From assembly GCA_036564195.1 (NCBI GenBank), contig DATCLA010000292.1:1-51375 (forward strand): a DNA stretch of 51,375 nt, given 5' to 3'. The notes under the pieces are model-generated. The model did no database searches. It was not told the DNA's origin and saw nothing but the letters and a program-made list of their open reading frames with translations. Shown piece after piece: positions 25,669-34,380 of this stretch. The stretch comes from DATCLA01 sp036564195 (GTDB taxonomy: Bacteria; Bacillota; UBA4882; UBA8346). Numbering within the stretch: position 1 is the stretch's first letter; every line of letters starts with the position of its first letter. The translations under genes were made by a program, and so were the position numbers.

Positions 25669-26418
25669 TTAAAGCGGAATTTCCCGAATCGCCAAGCTTA
25701 ACACCCCTTCACGTAAGGTTAAACCTTTAAGTTGCAGCGGCCAGGTAGGTAACACCATCACCTCCAAGGGGAACTGATTCGCGATGAATTTTAAAAATTC
25801 CGACGGCACCTCCCGTCCGGAAATCTCCAAATGTTCCGGAAAAAAGCGGACCGTCTTCGGCTGAATAATCTGTAATTGCCCTTCTAAAAACAACGGAACT
25901 TCCTGATCGAGGACTTTTGCTGCACCGGATAGTTGCAACCGCTCCGGGACAAATCCGATTTTCGGCTTAAAATGCGGGTACTTTTCCCTAAAATACCTGG
26001 TAGCCACCGTCTGACTGATTTCCGCCGTAATCTCCGTCGGCGCCATTAATTTAAAATAGAGGTCCCTCTCCTGTAATAAGCTATTAAGATCCAACCTGAA
26101 CCCGTCGCTGACCACCCGGAGCCGCTGTAGTTCAATTCCGCCGACGGTGCATCGGTAGCCGGTAAGGTCGATTTTTCGGATTCTGCCGGCAATTAAGTCC
26201 GCCAATGACAACCATTCCAGCTTCAATTCCAGCCGGGTAGTAGAATCAGCTGTTTCCCCCAGGCTCTCCCGGAGCGCCTGACGGACCCAGAGGTTCAGTC
26301 CCAGTTCGGTTAGTTTTAATAACAATAATAAACCGAGTAAGACTAAAACCGCTTTAAACTTTCGTTCCTGCCGGATTTTTGTTCTAAAATCATGCACCAA
26401 TTTTATAAACCAGATCAA
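25669..26418 (-). CDS. DUF2993 (LmeA-like) membrane-anchored protein
   Basis: A 249-residue protein with one N-terminal TM segment (about 23-40, leucine-rich) and a beta-rich extracytoplasmic domain of the DUF2993/LmeA type: LADLIAGRIRKIDLTGYRCTVGGIELQRLRV, with later repeats of the same fold. Mycobacterial LmeA binds phospholipid and affects lipomannan length; no function is established in Firmicutes. The start is TTG 26418, with AAAGGGG 8 bases upstream. Its place just upstream of lpxB on the same strand hints at an envelope role, but this is inference. Confidence 0.75.
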   Translation of the reverse strand: MIWFIKLVHDFRTKIRQERKFKAVLVLLGLLLLLKLTELGLNLWVRQALRESLGETADSTTRLELKLEWLSLADLIAGRIRKIDLTGYRCTVGGIELQRLRVVSDGFRLDLNSLLQERDLYFKLMAPTEITAEISQTVATRYFREKYPHFKPKIGFVPERLQLSGAAKVLDQEVPLFLEGQLQIIQPKTVRFFPEHLEISGREVPSEFLKFIANQFPLEVMVLPTWPLQLKGLTLREGVLSLAIREIPL

Positions 26419-26478
26419 TGAGTCTGCCCCTTTGCATGCAGATTTGCAGTTTTGGGGATCACCTGTCTTCAGATAGGC

Positions 26479-27442
26479 TTACGCCGGCTTCTTCCCCTGT
26501 AGCGACTGGAATAAACTTCCAATCACCCGCAGATTCCGGAGGGACTCCGTCAGGCTAATCCGGGGTTGCCCGCCCTCCACCACCGCTCGGGTAAAATCGG
26601 CGATCTCTAAGCGGTCCGATTCGGCCACTGCCAACTCTTCGGTTCCGGTGACAGTGATCACCCTAATCGTCCCGGCATTGCCTAAAAAAGTATCGGGAAC
26701 TTCGATCCGCCCTTTAGTCCCAGTAATTTCGGAATAATTGCGGGGAAAGGCGTTAAAACCACTATTGATGCTGGCGATAATTCCTCCCGGGTATCTTAAA
26801 ACCCCCGAAAAAATGTGGTCAACCCCATTTTCGAAACCGTCTTCCGCCGCTACCGACACAGGCGCCATCCCGGTCACCAGTCCGGCAAAGTCTACCGGGT
26901 AACACCCTACATCATACAATGAACCGCCGCCTAATTCCGCTCGAACTTTAATCGTATTAGGCCGATCGAGGAAAAACCTAAACGTAGACTGGATATATTT
27001 TATTTCGCCGATTACACCGGCAGCTAAAATTTCCTGCAGTTTTTTATCCGTTCGGTGTAACGGTACATAAACCCATCCATCACTATCACTTGATACTGAC
27101 GGGCCGCCTGGATGATGGCTTCAACCTCTGCGGCGTTTAAGGCAAGGGATTTTTCGCATAGTACATGCTTACCATAGCGCGCCGCAGTAATCACCCACTC
27201 TTTATGGAGCGAATTGGGCAGGGGGATATAGACTACTTTCACCTCCGGGTCGGTTAATAGACTATCATAGCTGTTGTAATACTTTTCGCAACTTACCCGG
27301 GACTTTAACTCCGCCAGTTTTGTCTCATCCCGGCTGGCGACTGCATACAATTCCACTCCTGCCGTCCTTTGTAAGGCAGGAATAAATTCATTCCTAGCGA
27401 TGCGAGTCAACCCAAAACTCCCCATTTAACTTTAACACTCAT
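26479..27442 (-). pseudogene. Gfo/Idh/MocA-family oxidoreductase, two frameshifts
   Basis: Joined, the frames give one protein of about 320 residues with NAD-binding Rossmann N-terminus and the C-terminal alpha/beta domain. From ATG 27442 the frame reads MSVKVKWGVLG and then hits TGA. One missing base near 27415 is needed to continue as LTRIARNEFIPAL. A second break occurs near 27043, where six A replace the seven needed. After a -1 shift the frame continues LQEILAAGVIGEIKYIQ through GGGSLYDVGCYP to the stop at 26479. The EKP motif reads EKS. Both lesions are single-base losses in or next to homopolymers, so recent decay or sequencing error are both possible. Confidence 0.8.
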
Positions 27443-27879
27443 CGGCGGCCGGCCTTCTTTCAAGCTTTACATAATTTCTAAAAATAATTCTCGATCAGTC
27501 CTGTAAATTCCTTCCCTAATCCAGTTACCCTTGAGACCATTTGTTCCCCTCAATATATTACATTTTTATATATGAACTCCGAAGCCGGCTTTAGGAATAT
27601 AATATTTAATCCCTCTTCTTAGCAGAACTAGGCAAAACCTTTTCATCCCTAACCCAGTCCTTAGATTAATTTTAAAACAAAATAACAAAACGAGAAGATC
27701 AATCAGACCTTCTCGAATTTCGACTTCTTGCTTTTGCCGCTCTAAAGAACTTCGGTTATTAATATTAAACTTGAAAACTGAAACAGCTTTTCCTGCTTGA
27801 TAGGAGAAACTGAATTTGTTAGTGACTGGTTCATAACCGGTTTTTGGCTCTGAAGTCAGTCTTCACTATTTAGTTCGCC
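27443..27879. other. Intergenic region after isocitrate dehydrogenase
   Basis: About 440 bases hold the isocitrate dehydrogenase terminator (27678-27715). I see no coding region, tRNA or recognised regulatory element in the rest. Confidence 0.6.
27678..27715 (-). terminator. Intrinsic terminator of the isocitrate dehydrogenase gene
   Basis: Minus strand: CGAGAAGGTC, 5-base loop, GATCTTCTCG (9 of 10 Watson-Crick), then TTTTGTTATTTTG. Confidence 0.8.
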
Positions 27880-28956
27880 TTAAAAAGCCCGCAACTTGGC
27901 GGCAATCGCCGCAGCCATCTCCTTGGTACCGACAGCGGTGGGGTCGTTACGGTCGGCTTTCAGATCATAGGTAACGGCTTTGCCCTCAGCAATTACCGCA
28001 GCCACCGCTTTTTCCAACCGGTCGGCTGCCTCATTCTCACCGATATGACGGAGCATTAACATGGCGGAGAGAATTAAGGCAGTAGGGTTAACTTTATTCA
28101 GTCCTTTGTATTTGGGCGCTGAACCATGGGTCGGTTCAAATAAGGCTACTCCGTCCCCGATATTAGCACCCGGCGCTACTCCCAAACCGCCCACCAGGCC
28201 AGCACAGAGGTCGGAGAGAATGTCACCGTAAAGATTGGGCATTACCAATACATCAAAAGCCTCCGGCCGCTGGACCAACTGCATGCATATGGCATCGACT
28301 AATACCTCGTCATAGGCGATCCGGCCTTCATATTCCCGGGCAACTTCCCGGGCTACCCGGTAAAAAAGGCCATCGGTAAACTTCATAATATTAGCCTTGG
28401 AAACCGCGGTAACCTTTTTTCGATTATTGGCAATGGCATACTCGAAGGCATATTTCACGATCCGGCGGCAGCCGGTAACTGATAACGGCTTAATCGAAAT
28501 GGCGGAATCTTGCCGGATCTTCCCATCTGCCATAGCTATAATCTGCTGCGCCTGGGGGGTATTTAGATCGAACTCTACTCCGGCATAGAGATCCTCAGAA
28601 TTTTCCCGGATTATTACTAAATCCACCTGGTCATAGCGGGAACGAACCCCGGGGTACAGTTTACAGGGGCGAACGCAAGCGTAAAGATTAAGTGCGTGCC
28701 GGAGCGCCACGTTGACACTGCGAAAACCGATCCCAATCGGGGTGGTGATCGGCCCTTTTAATGCCACTTTGTTGCGGCGGATTGACTCTAAAACTGTTTC
28801 CGGCAGGGGTGTGCCGAACTTCTCCATTACTGCCATTCCGGCTTCATGGACCTCCCAATCAATCTGAACGCCGGTAGCTTCAATTACCTCCAATGCTGCC
28901 TCAGTTTGTTCCGGCCCGACTCCATCGCCGGGAATTAAAGTAATCCGGTGTGCCAA
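27880..28956 (-). CDS. Isocitrate dehydrogenase (isocitrate/isopropylmalate dehydrogenase family)
   Basis: A 358-residue beta-decarboxylating dehydrogenase making 2-oxoglutarate. The substrate segment RSVNVALRHALNLYACVRP matches isocitrate rather than isopropylmalate enzymes, including the serine equivalent to E. coli Ser113. The cofactor loop HGSAPKYKGLNKVNP has Lys-Tyr and Val at the positions of E. coli Lys344-Tyr345 and Val351, which favour NADP; NAD enzymes usually have Asp-Ile there. The short N-terminus resembles eukaryotic IDH3-type and many anaerobe enzymes. The start is TTG 28956, with GGAAGGAG about 10 bases upstream. No other citrate-cycle gene adjoins; fumarase is about 17 kb away. 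Confidence 0.85.
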   Translation of the reverse strand: MAHRITLIPGDGVGPEQTEAALEVIEATGVQIDWEVHEAGMAVMEKFGTPLPETVLESIRRNKVALKGPITTPIGIGFRSVNVALRHALNLYACVRPCKLYPGVRSRYDQVDLVIIRENSEDLYAGVEFDLNTPQAQQIIAMADGKIRQDSAISIKPLSVTGCRRIVKYAFEYAIANNRKKVTAVSKANIMKFTDGLFYRVAREVAREYEGRIAYDEVLVDAICMQLVQRPEAFDVLVMPNLYGDILSDLCAGLVGGLGVAPGANIGDGVALFEPTHGSAPKYKGLNKVNPTALILSAMLMLRHIGENEAADRLEKAVAAVIAEGKAVTYDLKADRNDPTAVGTKEMAAAIAAKLRAF

Positions 28957-29104
28957 AAAAAATCGCTCCTTCCCAAGAAAAAAATTGAATTTAAAACTGA
29001 TTAATTGAACTTTTTAACCTTAAATCCCTGCCGGTAGAGGAATGAATACAATATACCGCAGGCAAAAAAGGTTACTTTCTATGCAAAACAGTACCGAGCT
29101 TAGC

Positions 29105-29596
29105 TTAATACCCCCTAGCTTCCTCTAAGTTCAGGTTTTCCTCCCGGACCCAGTTAGCTACCAGGTACTCGGTATGGCGGCCCGGTTGTTCACGGACTAC
29201 CACCTTTTCAATGCCGGAGTTGATAATCAGACGGGTACACATCCGGCAAGGCCGGGTGCCGGGTGTGAACTGGCCGGTTTTAGCATCCAGGCAGGCCAGG
29301 TATAAAGTGGAACCTAACATGTCAAGCCGGCTGGCATGAATGATGGCGTTAGCCTCAGCATGTACCGAACGGCACAGCTCATACCGTTCTCCGGGCGGGA
29401 TTTGAGCAGCATCCCGGGGGCATTGACCGAGATCGCAACAGTTCACCGTGCCGCGGGGCGCCCCAACATAGCCGGTACTGATGATCTGGTCGTCTTTGAC
29501 AATCACCGCTCCAAACTTTCGTCGCAAACAAGTACCACGCTCTGCTACCTGAGTGGCCAGATTTAAATAGTATTCGTCCTTAGTCGGTCGCACCAA
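29105..29596 (-). CDS. dCMP/cytidine deaminase family protein (ComEB-like)
   Basis: A 163-residue zinc deaminase. Zinc and catalytic residues are in VHAEANAII and RPCRMC; the extra C-H-rich insert (CCDLGQCPRD) is typical of dCMP deaminases that make dUMP for thymidylate synthesis. Its product route complements dut in the window. Two starts are close: TTG 29596 and GTG 29593; AGGGGGTGA fits the GTG slightly better. It begins about 10 bases after the stop of the glycosyltransferase gene, so it is probably in one operon with it. Confidence 0.9.
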   Translation of the reverse strand: MVRPTKDEYYLNLATQVAERGTCLRRKFGAVIVKDDQIISTGYVGAPRGTVNCCDLGQCPRDAAQIPPGERYELCRSVHAEANAIIHASRLDMLGSTLYLACLDAKTGQFTPGTRPCRMCTRLIINSGIEKVVVREQPGRHTEYLVANWVREENLNLEEARGY

Positions 29597-29605
29597 ATCA
29601 CCCCC

Positions 29606-30757
29606 TTACTTATTTTTAGTCAAGGCCAGCGTCTTTGCAAACAATTCCAGATATTCCGCAGCGATTCTGGAATGCGAATACCGCAGGGCAGTCTGACGGG
29701 CCGCTTCCCGGAAACGGATTTGGCGGGCAGGATCCGCCAACAGGCTTAAGATTGCATTCCCGATACTGTTGATATCAGCATCAACTAACAGTCCGTTATA
29801 GTCATGAACAATGGTATCATTGGCGCCCGGAGCCTTAACGGAAACAATCGGTACCCCGGCAGCCAAAGCCTCCAGTTGCGCCAGGGGTTTGACTTCACTA
29901 AAAGAGGTCATCACAAACAAATCCGCCGCCCCCAGATACTGTGATACTTCAGCCGGAGCTACCAATCCGGTAAAGATCACCTGTTCCCCCAAATTTAGCT
30001 CTCGGGCTAATTGAACCAGATTACCCAGTTCCGGCCCATCGCCGACAATCATCAGTTTAATTGTACCCGGTCCCGCTTGATCCAGAAGGTAACGAAAGAC
30101 CCTTAATAGTAAGGCCAAGTTTTTTTCAGCAGCGATTCGGCCGACATTAATCAATAATTTTTCATCTTGCAACCCGTATCTGGCCCGCACAGCCCGGCCA
30201 TCATCCTGTTTAGTCGGGATTAAAGTCGGATTGGGGATTACTGTCACCGGTTTGGTCACCCCGTAACTCCTTAACAGTTGCTGGGCAGACTCAGCCGGAG
30301 TAGTAATCTGATCCACCGCTTGACAAAAGCGGTAAATCTGCCGACGCGACATCCAGTTAACCAATTTAGCTGGAAGGGGGATATAATGGCTGTACTGTTC
30401 ATACTGGGTATGAAAGGTGTAAACGGTAGGTATTTTTTTCCGCTTGGCAATTCTATGGCCGAGCGGGCCCAGGATAAACGGGTGGTGGCAGTGGATAATA
30501 TCCAGGTCCAGTTGATCCAATACCCGGTTAATTCTGGCTGAAAAAGGCACAGCCACCGGATACTTGACTTTCCGGGTTAGATCGACCGCCGGGTAACGGT
30601 AAACATGGTCTTCTTGATCTATGTAATCATCAAAGGCAGGGGCAAAGATATGGACTTCATGTCCCATCTCTTCAAACCCTTGGCGTAATAAAGTGACTGC
30701 TCCTACAACTCCGTTGACCATTGGTAAATAGCAATTTGAAAAGATGCCGATACGCAT
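29606..30757 (-). CDS. GT4-family glycosyltransferase, probable diacylglycerol glucosyltransferase
   Basis: A 383-residue GT-B glycosyltransferase. The N-terminal MRIGIFSNCYLPMVNGVV and HEVHIFAPAF and the C-terminal GDGPELGNL plus EVKPLAQLEALAAGVPIV (EX7E-type) place it with GT4 enzymes close to 1,2-diacylglycerol 3-glucosyltransferases of Firmicutes. The lipid acceptor is inferred from similarity only; other acceptors are possible. The start is ATG 30757, 5 bases after GAGGGGGT; the frame extends 8 codons further without a site. It would be membrane-associated and feed glycolipid synthesis. Confidence 0.85.
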   Translation of the reverse strand: MRIGIFSNCYLPMVNGVVGAVTLLRQGFEEMGHEVHIFAPAFDDYIDQEDHVYRYPAVDLTRKVKYPVAVPFSARINRVLDQLDLDIIHCHHPFILGPLGHRIAKRKKIPTVYTFHTQYEQYSHYIPLPAKLVNWMSRRQIYRFCQAVDQITTPAESAQQLLRSYGVTKPVTVIPNPTLIPTKQDDGRAVRARYGLQDEKLLINVGRIAAEKNLALLLRVFRYLLDQAGPGTIKLMIVGDGPELGNLVQLARELNLGEQVIFTGLVAPAEVSQYLGAADLFVMTSFSEVKPLAQLEALAAGVPIVSVKAPGANDTIVHDYNGLLVDADINSIGNAILSLLADPARQIRFREAARQTALRYSHSRIAAEYLELFAKTLALTKNK

Positions 30758-30832
30758 TTTATACCCCCTCAAAGATAGCATCCTGTATTATTCGGCGCAA
30801 AAAATTAAATCCCTATCAGCTCTGATGAAAAT

Positions 30833-30874
30833 CAAAAAACCTGATGGTAAAGATTGGTCCGCAAACCATCAGGT
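30833..30874 (-). terminator. Intrinsic terminator after sbp
   Basis: Perfect 9-bp stem ACCTGATGG / CCATCAGGT, 18-base loop, then T-run TTTTTTG on the minus strand. It lies about 35 bases after the sbp stop. Confidence 0.85.
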
Positions 30875-30907
30875 AGGAGTTGTTTTTCCCTAAAACCGGT
30901 CTAAAAC

Positions 30908-31270
30908 TTATAACAGGCGCTTCTTCCCGGCATCTTTCCAAAAGCGGTTAAATAATTCTTCCCGGATAAGCGAAAGATTCTGAAACAGCCTGATACTAAA
31001 GGCGATTACCGCACCCATATAGATATCGACTCCCACTACATCGCCTAAATAAGCTAATAACGCCGCCAAAGCAGTGTTAGTAAAAAAACTACTGATAAAC
31101 TTAGTAAAAAGAAAATTACAGTGTAACTGGGCTCTGATTCCACCGAAAATTGCGTCTAAAGCGGCTAAAATAGCAATTGCTGTATATTTTACAAATGACA
31201 ACGGAATATCATATTCAACACTTAATCCGATGATTATCCCTAATATCGCCCCAATGACCGGAATCCACAA
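30908..31270 (-). CDS. sbp: Small basic protein, DUF1290 membrane protein
   Basis: A 120-residue protein with about three hydrophobic segments (1-20, 28-45 and 60-100) and a basic tail ending KDAGKKRLL. It matches the Sbp/DUF1290 family found next to the DUF881 genes and division genes (divIB, ftsA) in Firmicutes. Function unknown. The start is TTG 31270, preceded by GAGGAGG in the end of the upstream gene; only 2 bases separate the two genes, so they are translationally coupled. Confidence 0.85.
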   Translation of the reverse strand: MWIPVIGAILGIIIGLSVEYDIPLSFVKYTAIAILAALDAIFGGIRAQLHCNFLFTKFISSFFTNTALAALLAYLGDVVGVDIYMGAVIAFSIRLFQNLSLIREELFNRFWKDAGKKRLL

Positions 31271-31272
31271 GA

Positions 31273-31965
31273 TTACATTCCCTCCTCGGCCGGTACAGCA
31301 TGTTCAAAAGCAATACTGCCTTTATAAGCGGGAAGGTAGAGTTTATCCACAGGTTCAATCACAAATTTCAGATTAAACGAGAGAATTTGTTGCTCGACAA
31401 AACCGCCCGGCATCATCAAAGCATTCTTCAAATTATCCGGATCACCAATGGCTTCAATCAGATACGGCGGAGCCAGGCGCTTGGTATCAATTAAGATGGT
31501 GGTCCCGGCGCAACTGAACCCGGAAGTAGCGCCCAGGCGGCGTTGATTGATGGCGATCGCTTCCGCTCCGGCAGCCCACAATTCATTAATTAACAATTCC
31601 AACTGGTCGTAGTGGACCACCCGGAAAACCGGATCTTCATATTCTTTAGGTTTGGTCTCTGCATCGCCCAGGATAATCCGGATCCCTCTCCCTTTTAAAG
31701 GTAATAAACCGGCAGCCATCTTCAACCGGATAAGTTCCCGATCCCGGTCGTAATTTTTAGTCTGCCGGCGTAAATCTGCTATTTCAGTCTCGTACTTCTT
31801 CAATCGGATCTCTTGGCTTTTCAGGATATTGGCGAGCTCGTTTACCCGACGCGTCGGCAATTGCGCCCGGATCTTCAACTCCGTCCGCAACTGGATAACA
31901 ATTAATGCACTTAATAACATGGCTACAATCCCGATGCCCCATTGCCAACTGTCAAATTTATGCAA
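31273..31965 (-). CDS. DUF881 (YlxW/YlxX) membrane-anchored protein
   Basis: About 230 residues: one N-terminal TM segment, a coiled coil (about 35-85, rich in Lys/Glu/Arg) and an extracytoplasmic DUF881 domain with RGIRIILGD, ELWAAGAEAIAINQRR and the C-terminal VDKLYLPAYKG. The family neighbours division genes in spore-formers. The start is uncertain. TTG 31965 follows AAAGGGG by 9 bases and gives a short cytoplasmic tail; a TTG at 31992 has no evident site. It is coupled with sbp downstream. Confidence 0.85.
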   Translation of the reverse strand: MHKFDSWQWGIGIVAMLLSALIVIQLRTELKIRAQLPTRRVNELANILKSQEIRLKKYETEIADLRRQTKNYDRDRELIRLKMAAGLLPLKGRGIRIILGDAETKPKEYEDPVFRVVHYDQLELLINELWAAGAEAIAINQRRLGATSGFSCAGTTILIDTKRLAPPYLIEAIGDPDNLKNALMMPGGFVEQQILSFNLKFVIEPVDKLYLPAYKGSIAFEHAVPAEEGM

Positions 31966-32106
31966 GCTTCTACGCCCCTTTAATGTCGACAAATCTAGAA
32001 TATTTTAATAGTTATTCACCGTTAAGAGTTAAATTCCTTTTTGATTAGCAATTATTTCAGTTGTCAAAATATCGCAATAAACCGGCGTGGCATACCGTAA
32101 CAACTT

Positions 32107-32136
32107 AAAAAACTTCCCTTATGAGGAAGCTTTTTT
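32107..32136 (-). terminator. Intrinsic terminator overlapping the mreB stop codon
   Basis: Arms GCTTCC and GGAAG extended by A- and T-runs; TTTTTTAAG follows on the minus strand. The loop contains the TAA stop of mreB (32119-32121). Confidence 0.75.
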
Positions 32137-33162
32137 AGCAGCGATTAAAACCCGTGATAACAGGTTAATATGTTCCAAGGTTTTGCCGGTTCCCCTTACC
32201 ACGCTGGTTAATGGATCCTTGGCCACCTTGACTTTCATCCCCAATTCCACACTGATCAGTTTGTCAAGACCCTTTAATAAGGAACCGCCACCGGTCATGG
32301 TAATATCTTTAAACATAATATCCGCCACCAGCTCCGGAGGGGTCTTCTCAATAGTTTGGCGGATGGCATTGACAATGGCATATACGGTATCTTTTAAGGC
32401 TTCCCGGATCTCTTCCGATTTAACTTCGATTACTTTGGGTAAACCGGAGATATGATCCCGTCCTCTTACTTCATAAGTAATCTCTTGCTCCAAGGGATAG
32501 GCGGAGCCGAGGAACATTTTAATTTCTTCGGAAGTCCGTTCCCCAATCATCAAATTATAATTGCGCCGGATATACCTAGCGATATTCATATCCATTACAT
32601 CTCCGGCCATGGTAATCGACTGGCCGGTGACGATTCCGCCCAGAGATATTACGGCAATATCAGTGGTCCCGCCGCCAATATCAATGATCATATTTCCGGT
32701 GGCCTCATGCACTGGTAAATCGGCACCAAGGGCCGCCGCTACGGGTTCTTCAATTAAATAGACTTCCCGGGCACCGGCAGCTAAGGTCGCTTCAATCACC
32801 GCTCTCCGTTCCACCTCGGTAGTTTCGGAGGGAATACTGACCACTACCCGGGGCTTAATGAAGACTTTGCCATGGCAAGCCCTACGAATTAAATGTTTTA
32901 ACATCTCACTGGTGGTTTCAAAGTCGGCGATTACTCCGTTACGTAATGGCCGGATCGCTTCAATATCCCCTGGAGTCCTGCCAATCATCTGATAAGCGTC
33001 TGTCCCGATGGCTAATACTTCCTTGGTATGTTTACGAATGGCTACTACTGAAGGTTCCTGTAAAATGATTCCTTTATTACGCTCGTAAACCAAACAATTG
33101 ACGGTACCCAAGTCAATTCCCAAATCTTTTTTAAAATGTCTGGTAATGAATCTTACCGGCAT
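32119..33162 (-). CDS. mreB: Rod-shape determining protein MreB/Mbl
   Basis: Bacterial actin of 347 residues that organises wall synthesis on the cytoplasmic membrane. Actin-fold motifs are visible: phosphate-1 LGIDLGTVN (usual DLGTAN), IEAIRPLRNGVIADF, phosphate-2 MIIDIGGGTTDIAVISLGG and the adenosine motif TMTGGGSLLKGLD. The start ATG 33162 lies 12 bases after AGGGGAG; the GTG at 33186 in the same frame precedes the site. No mreC or mreD follows, as for Mbl/MreBH paralogues. It is the last gene of the phoP-phoR-rluB-orf-mreB run. Confidence 0.93.
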   Translation of the reverse strand: MPVRFITRHFKKDLGIDLGTVNCLVYERNKGIILQEPSVVAIRKHTKEVLAIGTDAYQMIGRTPGDIEAIRPLRNGVIADFETTSEMLKHLIRRACHGKVFIKPRVVVSIPSETTEVERRAVIEATLAAGAREVYLIEEPVAAALGADLPVHEATGNMIIDIGGGTTDIAVISLGGIVTGQSITMAGDVMDMNIARYIRRNYNLMIGERTSEEIKMFLGSAYPLEQEITYEVRGRDHISGLPKVIEVKSEEIREALKDTVYAIVNAIRQTIEKTPPELVADIMFKDITMTGGGSLLKGLDKLISVELGMKVKVAKDPLTSVVRGTGKTLEHINLLSRVLIAAKKASS

Positions 33163-33213
33163 GGCTGGCAGTCTCTCCCCTGTCACGTTTCCGGTTCAAA
33201 AGCCGGCCGACGT

Positions 33214-33618
33214 TTATTCAAGCTCAATCCCACTGCGATACTCTTCATTTACTTTAAACAAAAAACGTTCCATTTCATTATTGGATAAAAACAATTTTTC
33301 CGGCTCCAATACCTTGATTTTACGGAATTCTTCCCGCAAAGTCAATTGCATCAAGTCCTCAATGGTATCAGCTTCTACCAATAGTTCAACCGGAGCGTAG
33401 GCAACTTCATTGGCTTCATTATCATTAATCAGGTATACATCATGTTCCAGATCAAATTCTGCTACATTCAATCCTTGGAAAGGAAGGTTTTTCAACAGGG
33501 AAACTTTACGTTCCCGTACTTCCTGAGCTGCCTTGCGTAAATCACGCCGTTGCCAGAAAAATCTTCTTTTTCCGGTTTCAGCTTTAAAATCAAACCGTAT
33601 TTTGGCCTTAACCGGCAT
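33214..33618 (-). CDS. Conserved-looking hypothetical protein between rluB and mreB
   Basis: I do not recognise this 134-residue protein. It begins MPVKAKIRFDFKAETGKRRFF, is rich in charged residues, has no cysteine and no TM segment or signal, and looks like a small alpha/beta cytosolic protein. A basic N-terminal 40 residues precede an acidic remainder. AAGGGGCGGAG precedes the ATG. It sits 27 bases after rluB and about 50 before mreB on the same strand, so it is probably co-transcribed with them. A link to cell shape is only positional. Confidence 0.75.
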   Translation of the reverse strand: MPVKAKIRFDFKAETGKRRFFWQRRDLRKAAQEVRERKVSLLKNLPFQGLNVAEFDLEHDVYLINDNEANEVAYAPVELLVEADTIEDLMQLTLREEFRKIKVLEPEKLFLSNNEMERFLFKVNEEYRSGIELE

Positions 33619-33645
33619 CCACTCCGCCCCTTTTAACCAAAAATA

Positions 33646-34380
33646 TCATTTTTCCTTTTCTGAGTACTGCTTTAGTTTCTCCAACTCTAACAGTTCCGCT
33701 TGAGTAGGTTGACGCCAGGCCCCTACCGGAAGATCGCCTAATTCCAACGGGCCCAAGGCGATTCTTTGGAGCTGCAGCACCGGATGGCCCACCGCTGCCA
33801 TCATCCGTTTTACCTGGCGTTTTCTGCCTTCATGAATTGTCAGTTTAACAATAGCATTTCCACTTTTAACTGATGCTATTCCAATTTTTGCCGGAGCGGT
33901 AAGGCCATCTTCTAAAATGATTCCTGCAGCCAGTTTTCGCAGTTTATCTATAGTAGGAATACCCTTTACGGTTGCCAAATATACCTTCTCCACCAAATGA
34001 CGGGGATGGGTCAAAGCAAAAGCCAAATCGCCATCATTGGTAAAAAACAGTAACCCGGATGTATCATAATCCAATCTACCCACCGGATATACTCGCAAGT
34101 TAAGTTGGGGTAGTAAATCCATCACGGTAGGTCGGCCCAACGGATCCCGGACAGTTGTCAGATAGCCCGGAGGTTTATGCAAAATCCAATGTTCTACTCG
34201 GGTTACGGCAGTTAACCGACGGCCGTTAACCGTGACACTATCCGTCTCGGGGTTAACCTGAAATCCCAATTCGCTGACGATCCGGCCATTAACATTCACC
34301 TTTCCCTGCTGGATCAGTAGATCGGCCTGACGACGGGAGGCGACACCGGCTAGAGCGATAAATCTATTCAACCGGATCAT
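33646..34380 (-). CDS. rluB: 23S rRNA pseudouridine synthase RluB family
   Basis: A 244-residue enzyme with an N-terminal S4 RNA-binding domain (RLNRFIALAGVASRRQADLLI) and the RsuA/RluB catalytic domain. The catalytic aspartate is in GRLDYDTSGLL; HEGRKRQVKRM is the usual late motif. It isomerises a uridine in large-subunit rRNA (U2605 in E. coli). RsuA-type small-subunit specificity is possible but less likely. The ATG overlaps the 3' end of phoR by 17 bases; GGAG lies 10 bases upstream. Confidence 0.93.
   Translation of the reverse strand: MIRLNRFIALAGVASRRQADLLIQQGKVNVNGRIVSELGFQVNPETDSVTVNGRRLTAVTRVEHWILHKPPGYLTTVRDPLGRPTVMDLLPQLNLRVYPVGRLDYDTSGLLFFTNDGDLAFALTHPRHLVEKVYLATVKGIPTIDKLRKLAAGIILEDGLTAPAKIGIASVKSGNAIVKLTIHEGRKRQVKRMMAAVGHPVLQLQRIALGPLELGDLPVGAWRQPTQAELLELEKLKQYSEKEK

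Noticed and set aside
27030..27060. A AAA AAC slippery heptamer as evidence of programmed -1 frameshifting
   Set aside because: The heptamer is in the right frame and a -1 shift restores the protein, but a second break near 27415 also has to be repaired and Gfo/Idh/MocA enzymes are not known to use frameshifting. A pseudogene or sequencing indels are simpler.
29030..29070. Hairpin CCTGC..GCAGG near the dCMP deaminase stop
   Set aside because: The stem has a bulge and no T-run on either strand in the useful position, so a terminator call is not supported.
32062..32067. Perfect TTGACA on the minus strand downstream of the DUF881 gene
   Set aside because: No acceptable -10 at 16-18 bases; mreB lies downstream only by its terminator and no gene start follows on this strand.
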